The notes: generated by a model from the letters alone, not told the origin. Positions 1 to 8,860 are shown, counted from the first letter of the stretch. The stretch is DNA of 27,897 bases from an uncultured Collinsella sp. (GCA_902475785.1 CABSAN010000028.1:1-27897), one strand, 5' to 3'. Numbers and translations: made by a program.

Positions 1-2630
1 GAGCCGGCTTGCATCATGCCGCCGGGGCCCGAGGTCACGCCGCCGCTCACGGGCGCGGCGTTGCCGGTGTGCGGTGCCGCCGGGGCGGTATCGCCACCGA
101 GCGTGCCCGCCGGACGCGGTGCCGGAATCTCGCCCGTGCCGTGGCTAAAGACAAACTTGCCGTCGGCCACGTCGCACAGGACGGTATCGCCCTCGCCCCA
201 CTCGCCGGCCAGCAGCTCCTCGGACAGCGGGTCCTCGATGAGCTTTTGGATGGCGCGGCGCAGCGGACGCGCGCCGTTGGTGAGGTCGGTGCCCTCCGCC
301 ACAATCTTGTCGTAGGCTGCATCGGTGAGCTTGATATTCATGCCATTGGCGATCAGGCGCTGACGCAGGTCGTCCACCAGCAGGTGCGCGATCTTGGTCA
401 GGTTCTCGCCCGAAAGCTTCTGGAACACCACGATGTCGTCGATACGGTTGAGCAGCTCGGGGCGGAACAGGCGCTTGAGCTCGCCCATCGCACGGCCCTT
501 AATCTCGCTCGAGGTAAGGCCTTGCTCACCGGTGGTGCCAAAACCGACGCTCGCATCCTGCGCGATCTCGCGGGCGCCCACGTTTGACGTCATGATGATC
601 ACCGTATTGCGGAAGTCGACCGTCTTGCCCTGGCTATCGGTCAGACGGCCCTCCTCCAGCACCTGCAGCAGGATATTGAAGATGTCGGGGTGCGCCTTCT
701 CGATCTCGTCGAACAGCACGACCGAGTACGGGTGGCGACGAACGGCCTTGGTGAGCTGGCCGCCCTCGTCGTGACCGACGTAACCCGGAGGGCTACCGAT
801 GAGCTTGGAGACCTCGAACTCGCTGCCAAACTCCGACATGTCGAAGCTGATGAGCGCGTCCTTGCTGCCAAAGAGATACTCGGCGAGCGTCTTGGCGAGC
901 TCGGTCTTGCCCGTGCCGGTGGGGCCCAGGAAGATAAAGCTGCCGCCGGGGCGGCGCGGGTCCTTGAGCGGCGAGCGGCTGCGGCGCACGGCCTTGGCAA
1001 CGGCCTCGACGGCCTCGTCCTGACCGATGATGCGCGTCTTGAGCACGCTTTCGGCCTGCAGCAGGCGGCGGCTCTCGCTCTCGGTAAGCGAGGACACCGG
1101 CACGCCCGAGGTCACGGACACGATATCGGCGATCTGACTCACATCGATGGTGAGCGGACTGGCGTCGAGCTCGGCGGTCCAGGCAGCCTTGGCCTCGGCG
1201 AGCTCAATCTCGGCAGCTTTCTGCTGCTCGGTGATCTCGGCGGCCTTGTTCATATCGTCGCTCTCGGTGGCCTCCTGCGCGGCGGCCTTGAGCTCCTCTA
1301 TGCGATGCTCGGCCTCACGCACCGGCTCGGGTGCGCGATTCGCGGCGATGCGAGCGCGGGCACCGGCCTCGTCGATGAGGTCGATGGCCTTATCGGGCAG
1401 GAAGCGATCCTGGATGTAGCGGTTGGAAAGGTTCGCGGCGGCCTCGATAGCACCCTGCGTATAGCGCACATGGTGGTGTTCCTCGTAGCGCGGCTTGAGC
1501 GCGGTCAGGATCTTGACCGTGTCCTCGACGCTCGGCTCCTCGACATCGATGGTCTGGAAGCGACGCTCAAAGGCCGGGTCCTTGGTGAGGTACTTGCGGA
1601 ATTCCTCGGCCGTGGTGGCGCCAATAATCTGGAAGGCACCGCGCGCAAGCACGGGCTTGAGCATGGAGCTCGCGTCGATGGAGCCCTCGGCAGAACCGGC
1701 ACCGATGATGGTGTGCATCTCATCGATAAACAGGATGACGTCGTCAGCTTCGGTGGCCTCCTGGATCACGTTCTTGAGGCGCTCCTCAAACTCACCGCGA
1801 TACTTGGCGCCCGCAACGAGACCCGGCAGGTCGAGCGTCCAGATATTCTGGTTCATAAGGTTCTCGGGCACGTTGCCGGCTGCAATCTGCTGAGCCAGGC
1901 CCTCGACGATGGCCGTCTTGCCCACGCCGGGGTCGCCTAAGATAAGCGGATTGTTCTTGGTGCGACGCGAAAGGATCTCCATCATGCGCTGGACTTCCTT
2001 TTCGCGGCCAATCACGGGATCGAGCTCGCCGTCGCGCGCCTTTTGCGTGAGGTTGGTGGCGAACTGCTTGAGCGTATCGGTGCCACTCCCCTTTTGCTGA
2101 GAGGCGTCCGAGCCGCTAAAGAACGGCAGGCCCGCACCGGGACGCCCGGCGCCGGCTCCGGCGAGCGGACGCTTCTTGTCCTGATCCTTAGCGGTGAGCT
2201 TTTCGATGGCCTTTTTAATGGAAGCAGACGACACACCCAGGCGCATGAGGATATCCATGGCCATGCCGTTGCCCTCTTCGACGATGCCGATGAGCAGGTG
2301 CTCGGTCGACACATATGTCTGGTTGTTCTCACGCGCCACGCGGAAGGAGCGCTCCATCACGCTAATGACGAGCGGCGTAAAGGCAAGCTTGGCAGCCTCG
2401 GTCTCCTCGCTGGGCTCGGGAACCGTGGTCTGGACCTCCTTGAGGGTGTCCATGATGTCGTCGTAGGAGATATCAAGCGAGCGCAGCGCCTCGGCAGCGA
2501 TGCCCTCGTCCTCCTTGGCAAGTGCGAGCAGCAGGTGCTCGGTGCCCACCTTATTTGAGTGCAGATCGAGCGCCTCCTGTTTGGCCATCGACATGACCTT
2601 GCGCGCTCGATCGGTAAATCTATCTAACAT
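1..2630 (-). CDS. clpC: ATP-dependent Clp protease ATP-binding subunit ClpC (C-terminus cut by window edge)
   Basis: Hsp100/AAA+ unfoldase that feeds substrates to ClpP in the cytoplasm. 876 codons are visible from ATG at 2630, with AAGGAA seven bases upstream, and the frame stays open to base 1. Residues 1-145 form the double Clp_N repeat (two AEHLLL-type helices, seen as TEHLLLAL and TEHLLIGI). Walker A of the first AAA+ domain is GDPGVGKT near 232-239, with FIDEMHT as Walker B. A short acidic coiled M-domain follows, then a second AAA+ domain with GPTGTGKT at 569-576 and the FDEIEKAH Walker B. The middle-domain length fits ClpC rather than ClpB. The last ~45 visible residues are a Gly/Pro/Ala-rich tail without a stop inside the window. 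No ctsR, mcsA or mcsB lies upstream; a TetR gene does. Family assignment is secure; the end is unseen. Confidence 0.95.
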   Translation of the reverse strand, partial: MLDRFTDRARKVMSMAKQEALDLHSNKVGTEHLLLALAKEDEGIAAEALRSLDISYDDIMDTLKEVQTTVPEPSEETEAAKLAFTPLVISVMERSFRVARENNQTYVSTEHLLIGIVEEGNGMAMDILMRLGVSSASIKKAIEKLTAKDQDKKRPLAGAGAGRPGAGLPFFSGSDASQQKGSGTDTLKQFATNLTQKARDGELDPVIGREKEVQRMMEILSRRTKNNPLILGDPGVGKTAIVEGLAQQIAAGNVPENLMNQNIWTLDLPGLVAGAKYRGEFEERLKNVIQEATEADDVILFIDEMHTIIGAGSAEGSIDASSMLKPVLARGAFQIIGATTAEEFRKYLTKDPAFERRFQTIDVEEPSVEDTVKILTALKPRYEEHHHVRYTQGAIEAAANLSNRYIQDRFLPDKAIDLIDEAGARARIAANRAPEPVREAEHRIEELKAAAQEATESDDMNKAAEITEQQKAAEIELAEAKAAWTAELDASPLTIDVSQIADIVSVTSGVPVSSLTESESRRLLQAESVLKTRIIGQDEAVEAVAKAVRRSRSPLKDPRRPGGSFIFLGPTGTGKTELAKTLAEYLFGSKDALISFDMSEFGSEFEVSKLIGSPPGYVGHDEGGQLTKAVRRHPYSVVLFDEIEKAHPDIFNILLQVLEEGRLTDSQGKTVDFRNTVIIMTSNVGAREIAQDASVGFGTTGEQGLTSSEIKGRAMGELKRLFRPELLNRIDDIVVFQKLSGENLTKIAHLLVDDLRQRLIANGMNIKLTDAAYDKIVAEGTDLTNGARPLRRAIQKLIEDPLSEELLAGEWGEGDTVLCDVADGKFVFSHGTGEIPAPRPAGTLGGDTAPAAPHTGNAAPVSGGVTSGPGGMMQAG

Positions 2631-2769
2631 GCTCGTTTCCTTACATGAGTTCATCGAAATCAAAACGCCCGCCCGTCGGCGGCGCTTTTGTCTCTTTACC
2701 CACAGGTTGTCTATGTTAACAGCTGGAGGAATATCTATAAACCCGACTCACATGAATGCAGGTTATGAC

Positions 2770-2797
2770 CGCATCGCGGGACTCACCGCGCGATGCG
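2770..2797. repeat. 9-bp perfect stem-loop in the clpC/TetR intergenic region
   Basis: CGCATCGCG at 2770-2778 pairs with CGCGATGCG at 2789-2797 around a 10-base loop. There is no T-run on either side, so it is not a canonical intrinsic terminator. It could weakly end the TetR transcript or be an operator. One arm is part of a short duplication of the TetR 3' end (copies at 2778-2805 and 2844-2873). Confidence 0.5.
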
Positions 2798-2822
2798 CGA
2801 CAGGCGCCCCGCAAGAGAAACC

Positions 2823-3512
2823 CTAGGCGTCTTTCACCACGTCGGGACTCGTCGCACGCGATGCGCGATAGGCATCGGCCTCCTTGGAGACGCGTTCGAG
2901 CAGCTCGGATGTATCGACGCCCTCGACTTGCGCGACCGTTTCCACCGTCTGCATGGCGACCGCCCTCAGGTACGCGCACGCGCTGTCCCCCAGCTGCTCG
3001 AGGTCTATCTCCTCGCCGCCCTCCCGGGCAAAGCCGACCGCCATCACAAAGCCCATGATGCCCGAGACCAGAAAGCCCACCGCAAAGCTCGAATCTGCCT
3101 TGAGCTCTTCTCCGTCGGGGTGGACGATCTCTCTCACGCGGTCGATGATGATCGTATGGATGCCCTGCACGACCTGCTCGGCGGCACCCGCCCTCATGGT
3201 GATGACGATGCGCCGCAGCAGGCAGCGGACGTCGCGCCGGTCGAACGCCGAAAGGTCGCCCTCGCTCGAAAAATGCCAGAGGGCATCGGTGATGAGCTCG
3301 TTATCCTGCAGCAGCTGGGCTATGGCGATGGCGACGAGTTCATCGAAATCGTGAAAATAGTAGTAAAACGTTCCGCGATTGCACTGGGCGGCGCGGGTCA
3401 CCTCGCCAACCGACAGCTCGAAGATGCTGTTGTTCTCGATGAGCTCCCAAAACGCCTCGATGATACGGGTGCGTGCATCGGGCACATCGGCGTCCTTACG
3501 CGGTCTCGCCAT
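2823..3512 (-). CDS. TetR/AcrR-family transcriptional regulator
   Basis: One-component DNA-binding repressor. From ATG at 3512 the protein is 229 aa and begins MARPRKDADVPDAR. The helix-turn-helix is residues ~12-60, with the typical TFYYYFHDFDEL recognition-helix end near 48-60. The remainder is a helical ligand/dimer domain that I cannot assign to a subfamily. A GTG at 3521 would add three residues; both starts have purine-rich sites at short spacing, so the start is uncertain. Either start overlaps the 3' end of the upstream activase gene (stop at 3496), which implies translational coupling and co-transcription. The perfect palindrome at 7985-8005 in front of the activase gene is the natural candidate for its operator, suggesting autoregulation of the two-gene operon. 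Effector unknown. Confidence 0.9.
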   Translation of the reverse strand: MARPRKDADVPDARTRIIEAFWELIENNSIFELSVGEVTRAAQCNRGTFYYYFHDFDELVAIAIAQLLQDNELITDALWHFSSEGDLSAFDRRDVRCLLRRIVITMRAGAAEQVVQGIHTIIIDRVREIVHPDGEELKADSSFAVGFLVSGIMGFVMAVGFAREGGEEIDLEQLGDSACAYLRAVAMQTVETVAQVEGVDTSELLERVSKEADAYRASRATSPDVVKDA

Positions 3513-6500
3513 GCGCCTCACCGCACCCCTGCGCCTTGGCGTTCATGATGAGCATCTGAAGACGGTTCTCCACGTTGGCGAAGCTCACGTCGGGATCGTA
3601 GTCGAGCGGCAGGAACTGCGCCGTGGGATACTGCTCCTTGAGCGCATGGATGAGCCCGCGCCCCACGACATGGTTGGGCAGACACCCGAACGGCTGCAGG
3701 ATCACGAAGTTGCGGCAGCCGCGCTTGGCGTGCTCGAGAATCTCCGCCGGAATCAGCACGCCCTCGCCCGCATCGAACGTATGGTGCAGGATCTTATCGC
3801 TCGCGCGCACGAGCTCGGGCATGCGCGTCGGCGGCTCGTAGAGCGGGCTCGCCGCGCCCAGGCGGTCGCAACGGTCGTGCGCGAGCTCGAACAGGTTGTC
3901 CGCCGTGGCGTACCAGGCCTTTTCGGGCAGCGACAGGTCGACGTGGAACTCGCGCGACTGCGCATGCTTGTAGAAATAGGTCTTGCGGATCACGTCGGTC
4001 ATGCGCGCCTCGATGACCTCGAGCCCGTTGTCCTCGAGGTAGCGCTCGATCTCGTGGTTGGCGCCGAGATGGAAATTGAGCAGGTACTCGCCCACGATGA
4101 GAACGGTCGGATGCGGGTTCGAGCGGTCGTACGGAACGGCGTCCATGATCGCAAGCGCGCGTTTGAAGCCCGTCGCCTGGCCTCTCAGCCCGGAGCGCTC
4201 CATGCCCTCGATAACCTCATCGAGCGCGCGGTCGAACGCAGCGTCCGCCGCGCCCTTCTCGAGCTCGTAGGGACGGATGCGCCTAAGCATGGCCTCGAGG
4301 GCATCGATCATGGGAAGACCGTAGGCGATCTGGATGCTCGGGCCAAGGCCGAGCTTGAAGCCCGGATGCGCATTGTGGGCATCGACGTCGTCGTTGGTGA
4401 GCACCGGGACATAGTCGTATCCCGCGTCGTCGAGCGCGCGGCGCAGCAGGGGCATGTAGTGCGTCAGGCGGCAGTCGCCGATATACTTGCCAGTCACCAC
4501 GGCGACGTCGTGCGGGTCGTACTTACCGCTCTCGAGTGCCGCGAGCGCCTCGCCGATCACGATTTGCGCGGGGAAGCAGATGTCGTTGTGCACATAGCGT
4601 TTGCCCAGGCGGATGGCATCCTCGCGCCCGATATCAAGGGCCTCGGCGCGCACGCCCTGATTGCGCATCGCCGCAGTCATGAGCCTGCAGAACGCATGGG
4701 AGGTGTTGGGGACCAGCGCGATCTTGTCGTGCCGGTCGCGCTTGGTGTACTTGACCTTATACGGGTCGTCGAGCGGATGGACCGCGTGCACCCGGGCGCC
4801 CTCGGCACGCTCCTCCGCGCGACGACGGTTGACTGACTCGATAAACGAACGCACGCGAATGCCCATGGGACCGGCGACGTCGCTCTCATCGAGCTTGAGC
4901 ATCATCGGAACCTTGGAGCCCATCTCGCCCATCATGCGCGCGATCTCGTCGGTGAGATACGCATCGTGGCCGCAGCCGAAGCTGCCCATCTGCACGAGCT
5001 CGAGCTCGGGCGTCGATGCGACGATGACCGCGCACGACAGCATGCGCGCATGGTAGTTGTTCACGATGTCGATGCGGCTGTTGGAAAGATCGACGTTGCA
5101 GACCCCCGGCACCGCATCGGGCGTCAGCACGGGGATGCCGCGCTCAGAGAAGAGCTTGGGCAGCCCGTGGTTGACCAGCGGGTCGTTGTGGTACGGGCGC
5201 GAAGCGATCACCACCGCGTAGCCGCCGTCCTCGCGCACGTTCTCGAGCACCTGCCTGCCGCGCAGCTGCAGCTGTTTCTCAAACGTCTGCTGCGCGCGGT
5301 CCGCCTGCTCGGTCGCCTCGGCAACCAGGTCGGCATCGATATCGAAGGTCTCCTTGCACCACGCCTTGAGCTGGCGGTTTCGGTCGCCCTCGTCGTACCA
5401 GTGGAACAGCGGCGTATCGAACGGAACGCCGAAACGCTCCTCCGGGTTATCGGAATTGCGCATCACGTAGGGGTATCCCTTTACGACGGCGCACATCCAC
5501 TCGCTGGTAGAGGCGGTGTTTTCGGTGGGCACCGTCGTGATGATGGGCATGAAGATGCGGTCGACGCCGGCGTCGACGAGATTGCGGATGTGCCCGTGGA
5601 CGAGCTTGGCCGGGAAGCACACGGTGTCGGATGTGACGTGCGCCAGACCGCGCTCGTACATCGCCTTGGTGCTGCGTCCCGAGACGCGCACCTTAAAGCC
5701 GAGCGTGCTGAAGAACGTCGACCAGAACGGCATGGTGTCCCAGAACTCGAGCACACGGGGAATGCCGATCGTGACATCGCGCCCCCCGCAGACGGGAACC
5801 GTGGGGTACGACTCGAACAGCAGCTTCTCGCGGTCGACAAAGAGATTGGGGGCAGCCGCGGTCCGGTCGCGCCCCGTGCCGGGTGCCTGTGCCTCGCAAG
5901 CACCCTGCGGACGCAGCTCCTCCGCCGCGGGAACCTCGCGCACGAGCTCATCCCATGAGATGGCGCCGCCGCGCGGGCAGCGATTGCCCGTGACGTAAAG
6001 CGAGCCGTCGCCAAATGCCACGACCGCGCGCTGGCAGCGGTTGTTGCACCGACGGCAGGTAACGCCGCCGAACTCGCGATGCTCGAAGCGCTCCACGGCA
6101 TCGAGCCCGATAAACGACGTGCCGGCGTCGCCCTTGCGGCATTCCTCGCGCGCGAGCAGGGCGATACCGATAGCGCCCATCAGCCCCGGGTGGGGCGCAC
6201 GCGTGACGGGTTTGCCCAGATACTGCTCGAATGCGCGCAGCACCGCGTCGTTTCGGAACGTGCCGCCCTGGACGACGACTTTGTCGCCCAGACGGTTGAG
6301 ATTTGAAACGCGAATGACCTTGGTGAACACGTTCTCGATAATCGAACGGCAGAGACCGGCCATGATGTCGCCCGGACCCTTACCGCGCCGCTGCTCGGAA
6401 ACGACGCTGCTGTTCATGAACACCGTGCAGCGGCTGCCGAGAACGGCGGGGGCTTTGGACGAAAATGCCTCGGTCGCGATATCCTCAACGGCTATTCCGA

Positions 6501-7935
6501 GGTTTTTGGCAAAACCCTCGAGGAACGAGCCGCAGCCCGCAGAGCACGCCTCGTTGACGACGATATCGGTCAGCACGCCGTGGTTGAGCCAGATGGCCTT
6601 CATATCCTGTCCGCCGATGTCGAGCACGAAGGTCGCATCGGGAACGCATGCGCACGCGGCGCGGGCGTGCGCGACCGTCTCGACCGTATGGTAGTCGGCG
6701 TGGAACGCGCGCGCGAAAAGCTCCTCGCCGTATCCCGTGGTGCCCACGGCATCGATCGCAAGCGTGACTCCCGCTGTCTCCCAGCGGTTCTTCAAGCTGA
6801 CAAGACCCTGTTGGGCGACGTCGAGCGGTCTGCCGTTATTAGACGCGTAGAACGAATCGACAAGCTCACCCGCCTCATCGACCAGGGCGAACTTGGTCGT
6901 CGTGCTCCCCGAATCGATACCGAGCGCCACACGCACCGTCTCTCCGGGCGCATACGCATCCGGACCCTTTGCCGGCGTCTCTTTGCCATGGCGTGCCGTA
7001 AAATCCGCCTGCTCGGCAGGTGTGGCAAAAAAGGGCTGGGCAAGACGTCCCTCCCCGCTTGCGGGCGCGACCGTCTCGAGCTTATCCAGCCGGACAAAAG
7101 CGTCGGGAAGGTCGATCGGTTGGGACGATGCGAACATGTCGGTCAGCGACAGGGCGGCACCGCGCGCGACCATGATCTGCGGATCGCGCGGGACGATAAC
7201 CTGATCGTCCGATAGATTCAGTTGCTCCCGGAACACGCGGACCAGTGTGGGGTTGTAGGCGAGCGTACCGCCCTCGAAGATTACCGGCGGCTCGATGTCG
7301 ATACCCTGGGCCAGACCGCCGATCGTTTGGCGGGCGACCGCGTGAAGCGCCGAAAGCGCCAGGTCGGTGGTAGGAATGCCCTCGTTGAGCAGCGGCTGGA
7401 TATCGGTCTTTGCGTACACGCCGCAGCGGCCCGAGACCTCGTGGACGGTCGTTCCCCGGCTTGCGAGCTGCTCGAACTCGCCCGATTCGGTGCCGACCCC
7501 CATGAGCTTTGCCATCTCGTCGATAAATGCACCGGTACCGCCTGCGCACGAGCCGTTCATGCGCATGTCGGCAACCTCGATGTCTCCCTTATCGTTGGTG
7601 CGGAAGAAGATCATCTTGGCGTCTTGGCCGCCCAGCTCGATGGCGCAGCGCGTCTGCGGATAGAACCTGCTGATCGCGAGCGCGTTGGCGACCACCTCCT
7701 GAACGTACGAGGCGCCCAGCGCGGTCGCGATATCGCGCGCACCCGAGCCGGTCACCGCAACGCGCAGCGACTCATGGGGAAAGCGCTCGGCGAGCTCGCC
7801 GAGCATGGCGCGCACGCTCGCTGTCTGACACGCCCCGTGGCGGCGATATCCCCACCACGCCTCGGTCATATCCTCGTGCATCGCGTAAACTTTGGTCGTC
7901 GTCGACCCTACGTCCAGTCCTACTAGCAACGCCAT
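3496..7935 (-). CDS. Giant 2-hydroxyacyl-CoA dehydratase activase fusion (two BadF/HgdC-type activase domains, DUF2229 and HgdB-like region)
   Basis: 1479 aa, ATG at 7935 with GGAG four bases upstream. Two ASKHA-fold activase domains are in tandem: the first opens with GLDVGSTTTK (6-15) and has NGSCAGGT (C130) and GRCGVYAKTD (C171), the cysteines expected to hold the bridging [4Fe-4S] cluster; the second opens at DSGSTTTK (341-348) with NEACSAGCG (C464, C468) and GSRC (C503). A small cysteine cluster, CRRCNNRC (627-634), plus C653, follows. Residues ~670-950 match the DUF2229 activase-related region, and the C-terminal third has the HgdB-like NDICFPAQIVIGEAL pattern. Characterised activases are ~270-aa ATP-driven single-electron donors to dehydratases; this long form is widespread in anaerobes without, to my knowledge, an assigned substrate. 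No separate dehydratase subunits are adjacent. Transcribed with the overlapping TetR gene. Confidence 0.9.
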   Translation of the reverse strand: MALLVGLDVGSTTTKVYAMHEDMTEAWWGYRRHGACQTASVRAMLGELAERFPHESLRVAVTGSGARDIATALGASYVQEVVANALAISRFYPQTRCAIELGGQDAKMIFFRTNDKGDIEVADMRMNGSCAGGTGAFIDEMAKLMGVGTESGEFEQLASRGTTVHEVSGRCGVYAKTDIQPLLNEGIPTTDLALSALHAVARQTIGGLAQGIDIEPPVIFEGGTLAYNPTLVRVFREQLNLSDDQVIVPRDPQIMVARGAALSLTDMFASSQPIDLPDAFVRLDKLETVAPASGEGRLAQPFFATPAEQADFTARHGKETPAKGPDAYAPGETVRVALGIDSGSTTTKFALVDEAGELVDSFYASNNGRPLDVAQQGLVSLKNRWETAGVTLAIDAVGTTGYGEELFARAFHADYHTVETVAHARAACACVPDATFVLDIGGQDMKAIWLNHGVLTDIVVNEACSAGCGSFLEGFAKNLGIAVEDIATEAFSSKAPAVLGSRCTVFMNSSVVSEQRRGKGPGDIMAGLCRSIIENVFTKVIRVSNLNRLGDKVVVQGGTFRNDAVLRAFEQYLGKPVTRAPHPGLMGAIGIALLAREECRKGDAGTSFIGLDAVERFEHREFGGVTCRRCNNRCQRAVVAFGDGSLYVTGNRCPRGGAISWDELVREVPAAEELRPQGACEAQAPGTGRDRTAAAPNLFVDREKLLFESYPTVPVCGGRDVTIGIPRVLEFWDTMPFWSTFFSTLGFKVRVSGRSTKAMYERGLAHVTSDTVCFPAKLVHGHIRNLVDAGVDRIFMPIITTVPTENTASTSEWMCAVVKGYPYVMRNSDNPEERFGVPFDTPLFHWYDEGDRNRQLKAWCKETFDIDADLVAEATEQADRAQQTFEKQLQLRGRQVLENVREDGGYAVVIASRPYHNDPLVNHGLPKLFSERGIPVLTPDAVPGVCNVDLSNSRIDIVNNYHARMLSCAVIVASTPELELVQMGSFGCGHDAYLTDEIARMMGEMGSKVPMMLKLDESDVAGPMGIRVRSFIESVNRRRAEERAEGARVHAVHPLDDPYKVKYTKRDRHDKIALVPNTSHAFCRLMTAAMRNQGVRAEALDIGREDAIRLGKRYVHNDICFPAQIVIGEALAALESGKYDPHDVAVVTGKYIGDCRLTHYMPLLRRALDDAGYDYVPVLTNDDVDAHNAHPGFKLGLGPSIQIAYGLPMIDALEAMLRRIRPYELEKGAADAAFDRALDEVIEGMERSGLRGQATGFKRALAIMDAVPYDRSNPHPTVLIVGEYLLNFHLGANHEIERYLEDNGLEVIEARMTDVIRKTYFYKHAQSREFHVDLSLPEKAWYATADNLFELAHDRCDRLGAASPLYEPPTRMPELVRASDKILHHTFDAGEGVLIPAEILEHAKRGCRNFVILQPFGCLPNHVVGRGLIHALKEQYPTAQFLPLDYDPDVSFANVENRLQMLIMNAKAQGCGEAHGETA

Positions 7936-7984
7936 AATGCTCCGTCTCTCGCATTTTTCCTGCTAGAGATATACCACTCTACGT

Positions 7985-8005
7985 AATACAACAGACTGTT
8001 GTATT
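7985..8005. promoter_or_regulatory. Perfect 21-bp palindrome, probable TetR-family operator
   Basis: AATACAACAG at 7985-7994 and CTGTTGTATT at 7996-8005 are exact reverse complements around a single central A. It lies 50 bp upstream of the activase ATG, in an AT-rich patch that contrasts with the surrounding GC-rich sequence. A TATATC element lies between it and the gene, so a bound repressor would sit over or just upstream of the promoter. Size and symmetry match TetR-family operators, and the TetR gene is in the same operon. Binding is inferred. Confidence 0.7.
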
Positions 8006-8017
8006 TAAACTCCGTAT

Positions 8018-8050
8018 AAAAAGCGGCTGCCGAAACGCTTCAGCAGCCGC
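8018..8050 (-). terminator. Intrinsic terminator in front of the activase operon
   Basis: GCGGCTGC (8023-8030) pairs with GCAGCCGC (8043-8050), and on the minus strand the stem is followed by TTTTT (8022-8018). It would end transcripts coming from the DUF2798-like gene and insulate the activase promoter just downstream. Confidence 0.8.
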
Positions 8051-8216
8051 CGAATGCACCAACAGATTGTTCTGCGCGCTAGCACGTCGGGCAACGGAGC
8101 AGCACGGGCCCTCCGGTCATGCGCACCGCTCACGCCCGCGATGTCGCCGAGAGAGCTATCCACGCTTAGGGCTCCAACCAAGCAAGTCGCCCGCGCTCAG
8201 CAGATCCCTAAGCGAG

Positions 8217-8765
8217 CTACTCGCACTCAGGAGCCATAGCCTGCTCCAAGAGCTCGGCATGCTCCTCCTCGAAAACCGTCCCCACAGGGAAGGCGCGACG
8301 GAAGACGAAGTGGGAAATCGGACCGGCTACCAAAAGGTTCCACGGCAGCGCCATCACAAAATTATGCGGGATGTTGATCATCCAGATCGCGGGCACGGAA
8401 TACAGGTTCGCAAGGATGCCGCCGGGCACGTGCGTCAGACCCTCGCAGGCACCGTACAGCGACATGATGATAACCATGGGAACGACCATGCAGGAGCTGA
8501 CGGCGAGCGTCATGGCAAGTGGCGAGCTCTTGCCCGGCGTGACCAAGTACTTAAAGGCGAAACCCTTGGCGAGCGGGCTGGCGACGAACCAGTCGCAGCA
8601 CATGGCAAAAATGTAGGCAACGGGGAAGCCGAGCCACGCAGCGGCAACGACCTCGCCGTTGATGGCCCCGTGCTGCAGGGCAACGTTGTAGATGCTCATC
8701 CAGAGCACCATGCAAAAGCACATGATAAAGGTGAACAGCAGGCTCTCTCGTTTGTTGATAGGCAT
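8217..8765 (-). CDS. Small DUF2798-like membrane protein with two related halves
   Basis: 182 aa from ATG at 8765 (MPINKRES), which follows AGAGAGGAA; an upstream in-frame start at 8825 would add 20 residues without membrane or domain character. Four hydrophobic segments are visible: about 9-30, 40-62, 83-105 and 120-150. The halves resemble each other: a helix beginning LLFTFIMCFCMVLWMSIY is echoed by LAMTLAVSSCMVVPMVIIMSLY, and the DWFVASPLAKGFAFK segment by WNLLVAGPISHFVFRR, the pattern expected of a duplicated DUF2798 unit. The C-terminus is acidic. Function unknown. It stands as a single gene between two strong hairpins. Confidence 0.75.
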   Translation of the reverse strand: MPINKRESLLFTFIMCFCMVLWMSIYNVALQHGAINGEVVAAAWLGFPVAYIFAMCCDWFVASPLAKGFAFKYLVTPGKSSPLAMTLAVSSCMVVPMVIIMSLYGACEGLTHVPGGILANLYSVPAIWMINIPHNFVMALPWNLLVAGPISHFVFRRAFPVGTVFEEEHAELLEQAMAPECE

Positions 8766-8809
8766 AAAGGGCAGATTCCTCTCTGTGTTGTACCGCGGCG
8801 CCACGCAAC

Positions 8810-8860
8810 AAAAACGGGCGGGCAAGATGGAGCTGTTGGAACTTCATCTCGCCCGCCCGT
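8810..8860 (-). terminator. Strong intrinsic terminator or leader attenuator upstream of the DUF2798-like gene
   Basis: ACGGGCGGGC (8814-8823) pairs with GCCCGCCCGT (8851-8860), extended inward by a further mostly paired six bases; on the minus strand it is followed by TTTTT. It could end the exporter transcript (stop at 9079), but it lies only 45 bases before the next start codon, so a conditional attenuator is also possible. Confidence 0.75.

Noticed and set aside
690..1940. 416-aa plus-strand ORF opposite clpC
   Set aside because: Antisense shadow of clpC: the minus strand encodes a full AAA+ protein with intact motifs. The plus-strand translation is low-complexity, rich in Leu, Gly, Ala and Asp, as expected from GC-rich codon bias.
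2631..2769. CIRCE, CtsR or ClgR operator upstream of clpC
   Set aside because: I looked for TTAGCACTC-N9-GAGTGCTAA, GGTCAAA repeats and CGC-N5-GCG type sites and found none convincing.
3379..4836. 485-aa plus-strand ORF opposite the activase gene
   Set aside because: Composition is His/Arg/Val-rich with no recognisable motif, and it lies entirely inside a conserved 1479-aa gene on the other strand and across its 3' overlap with TetR.
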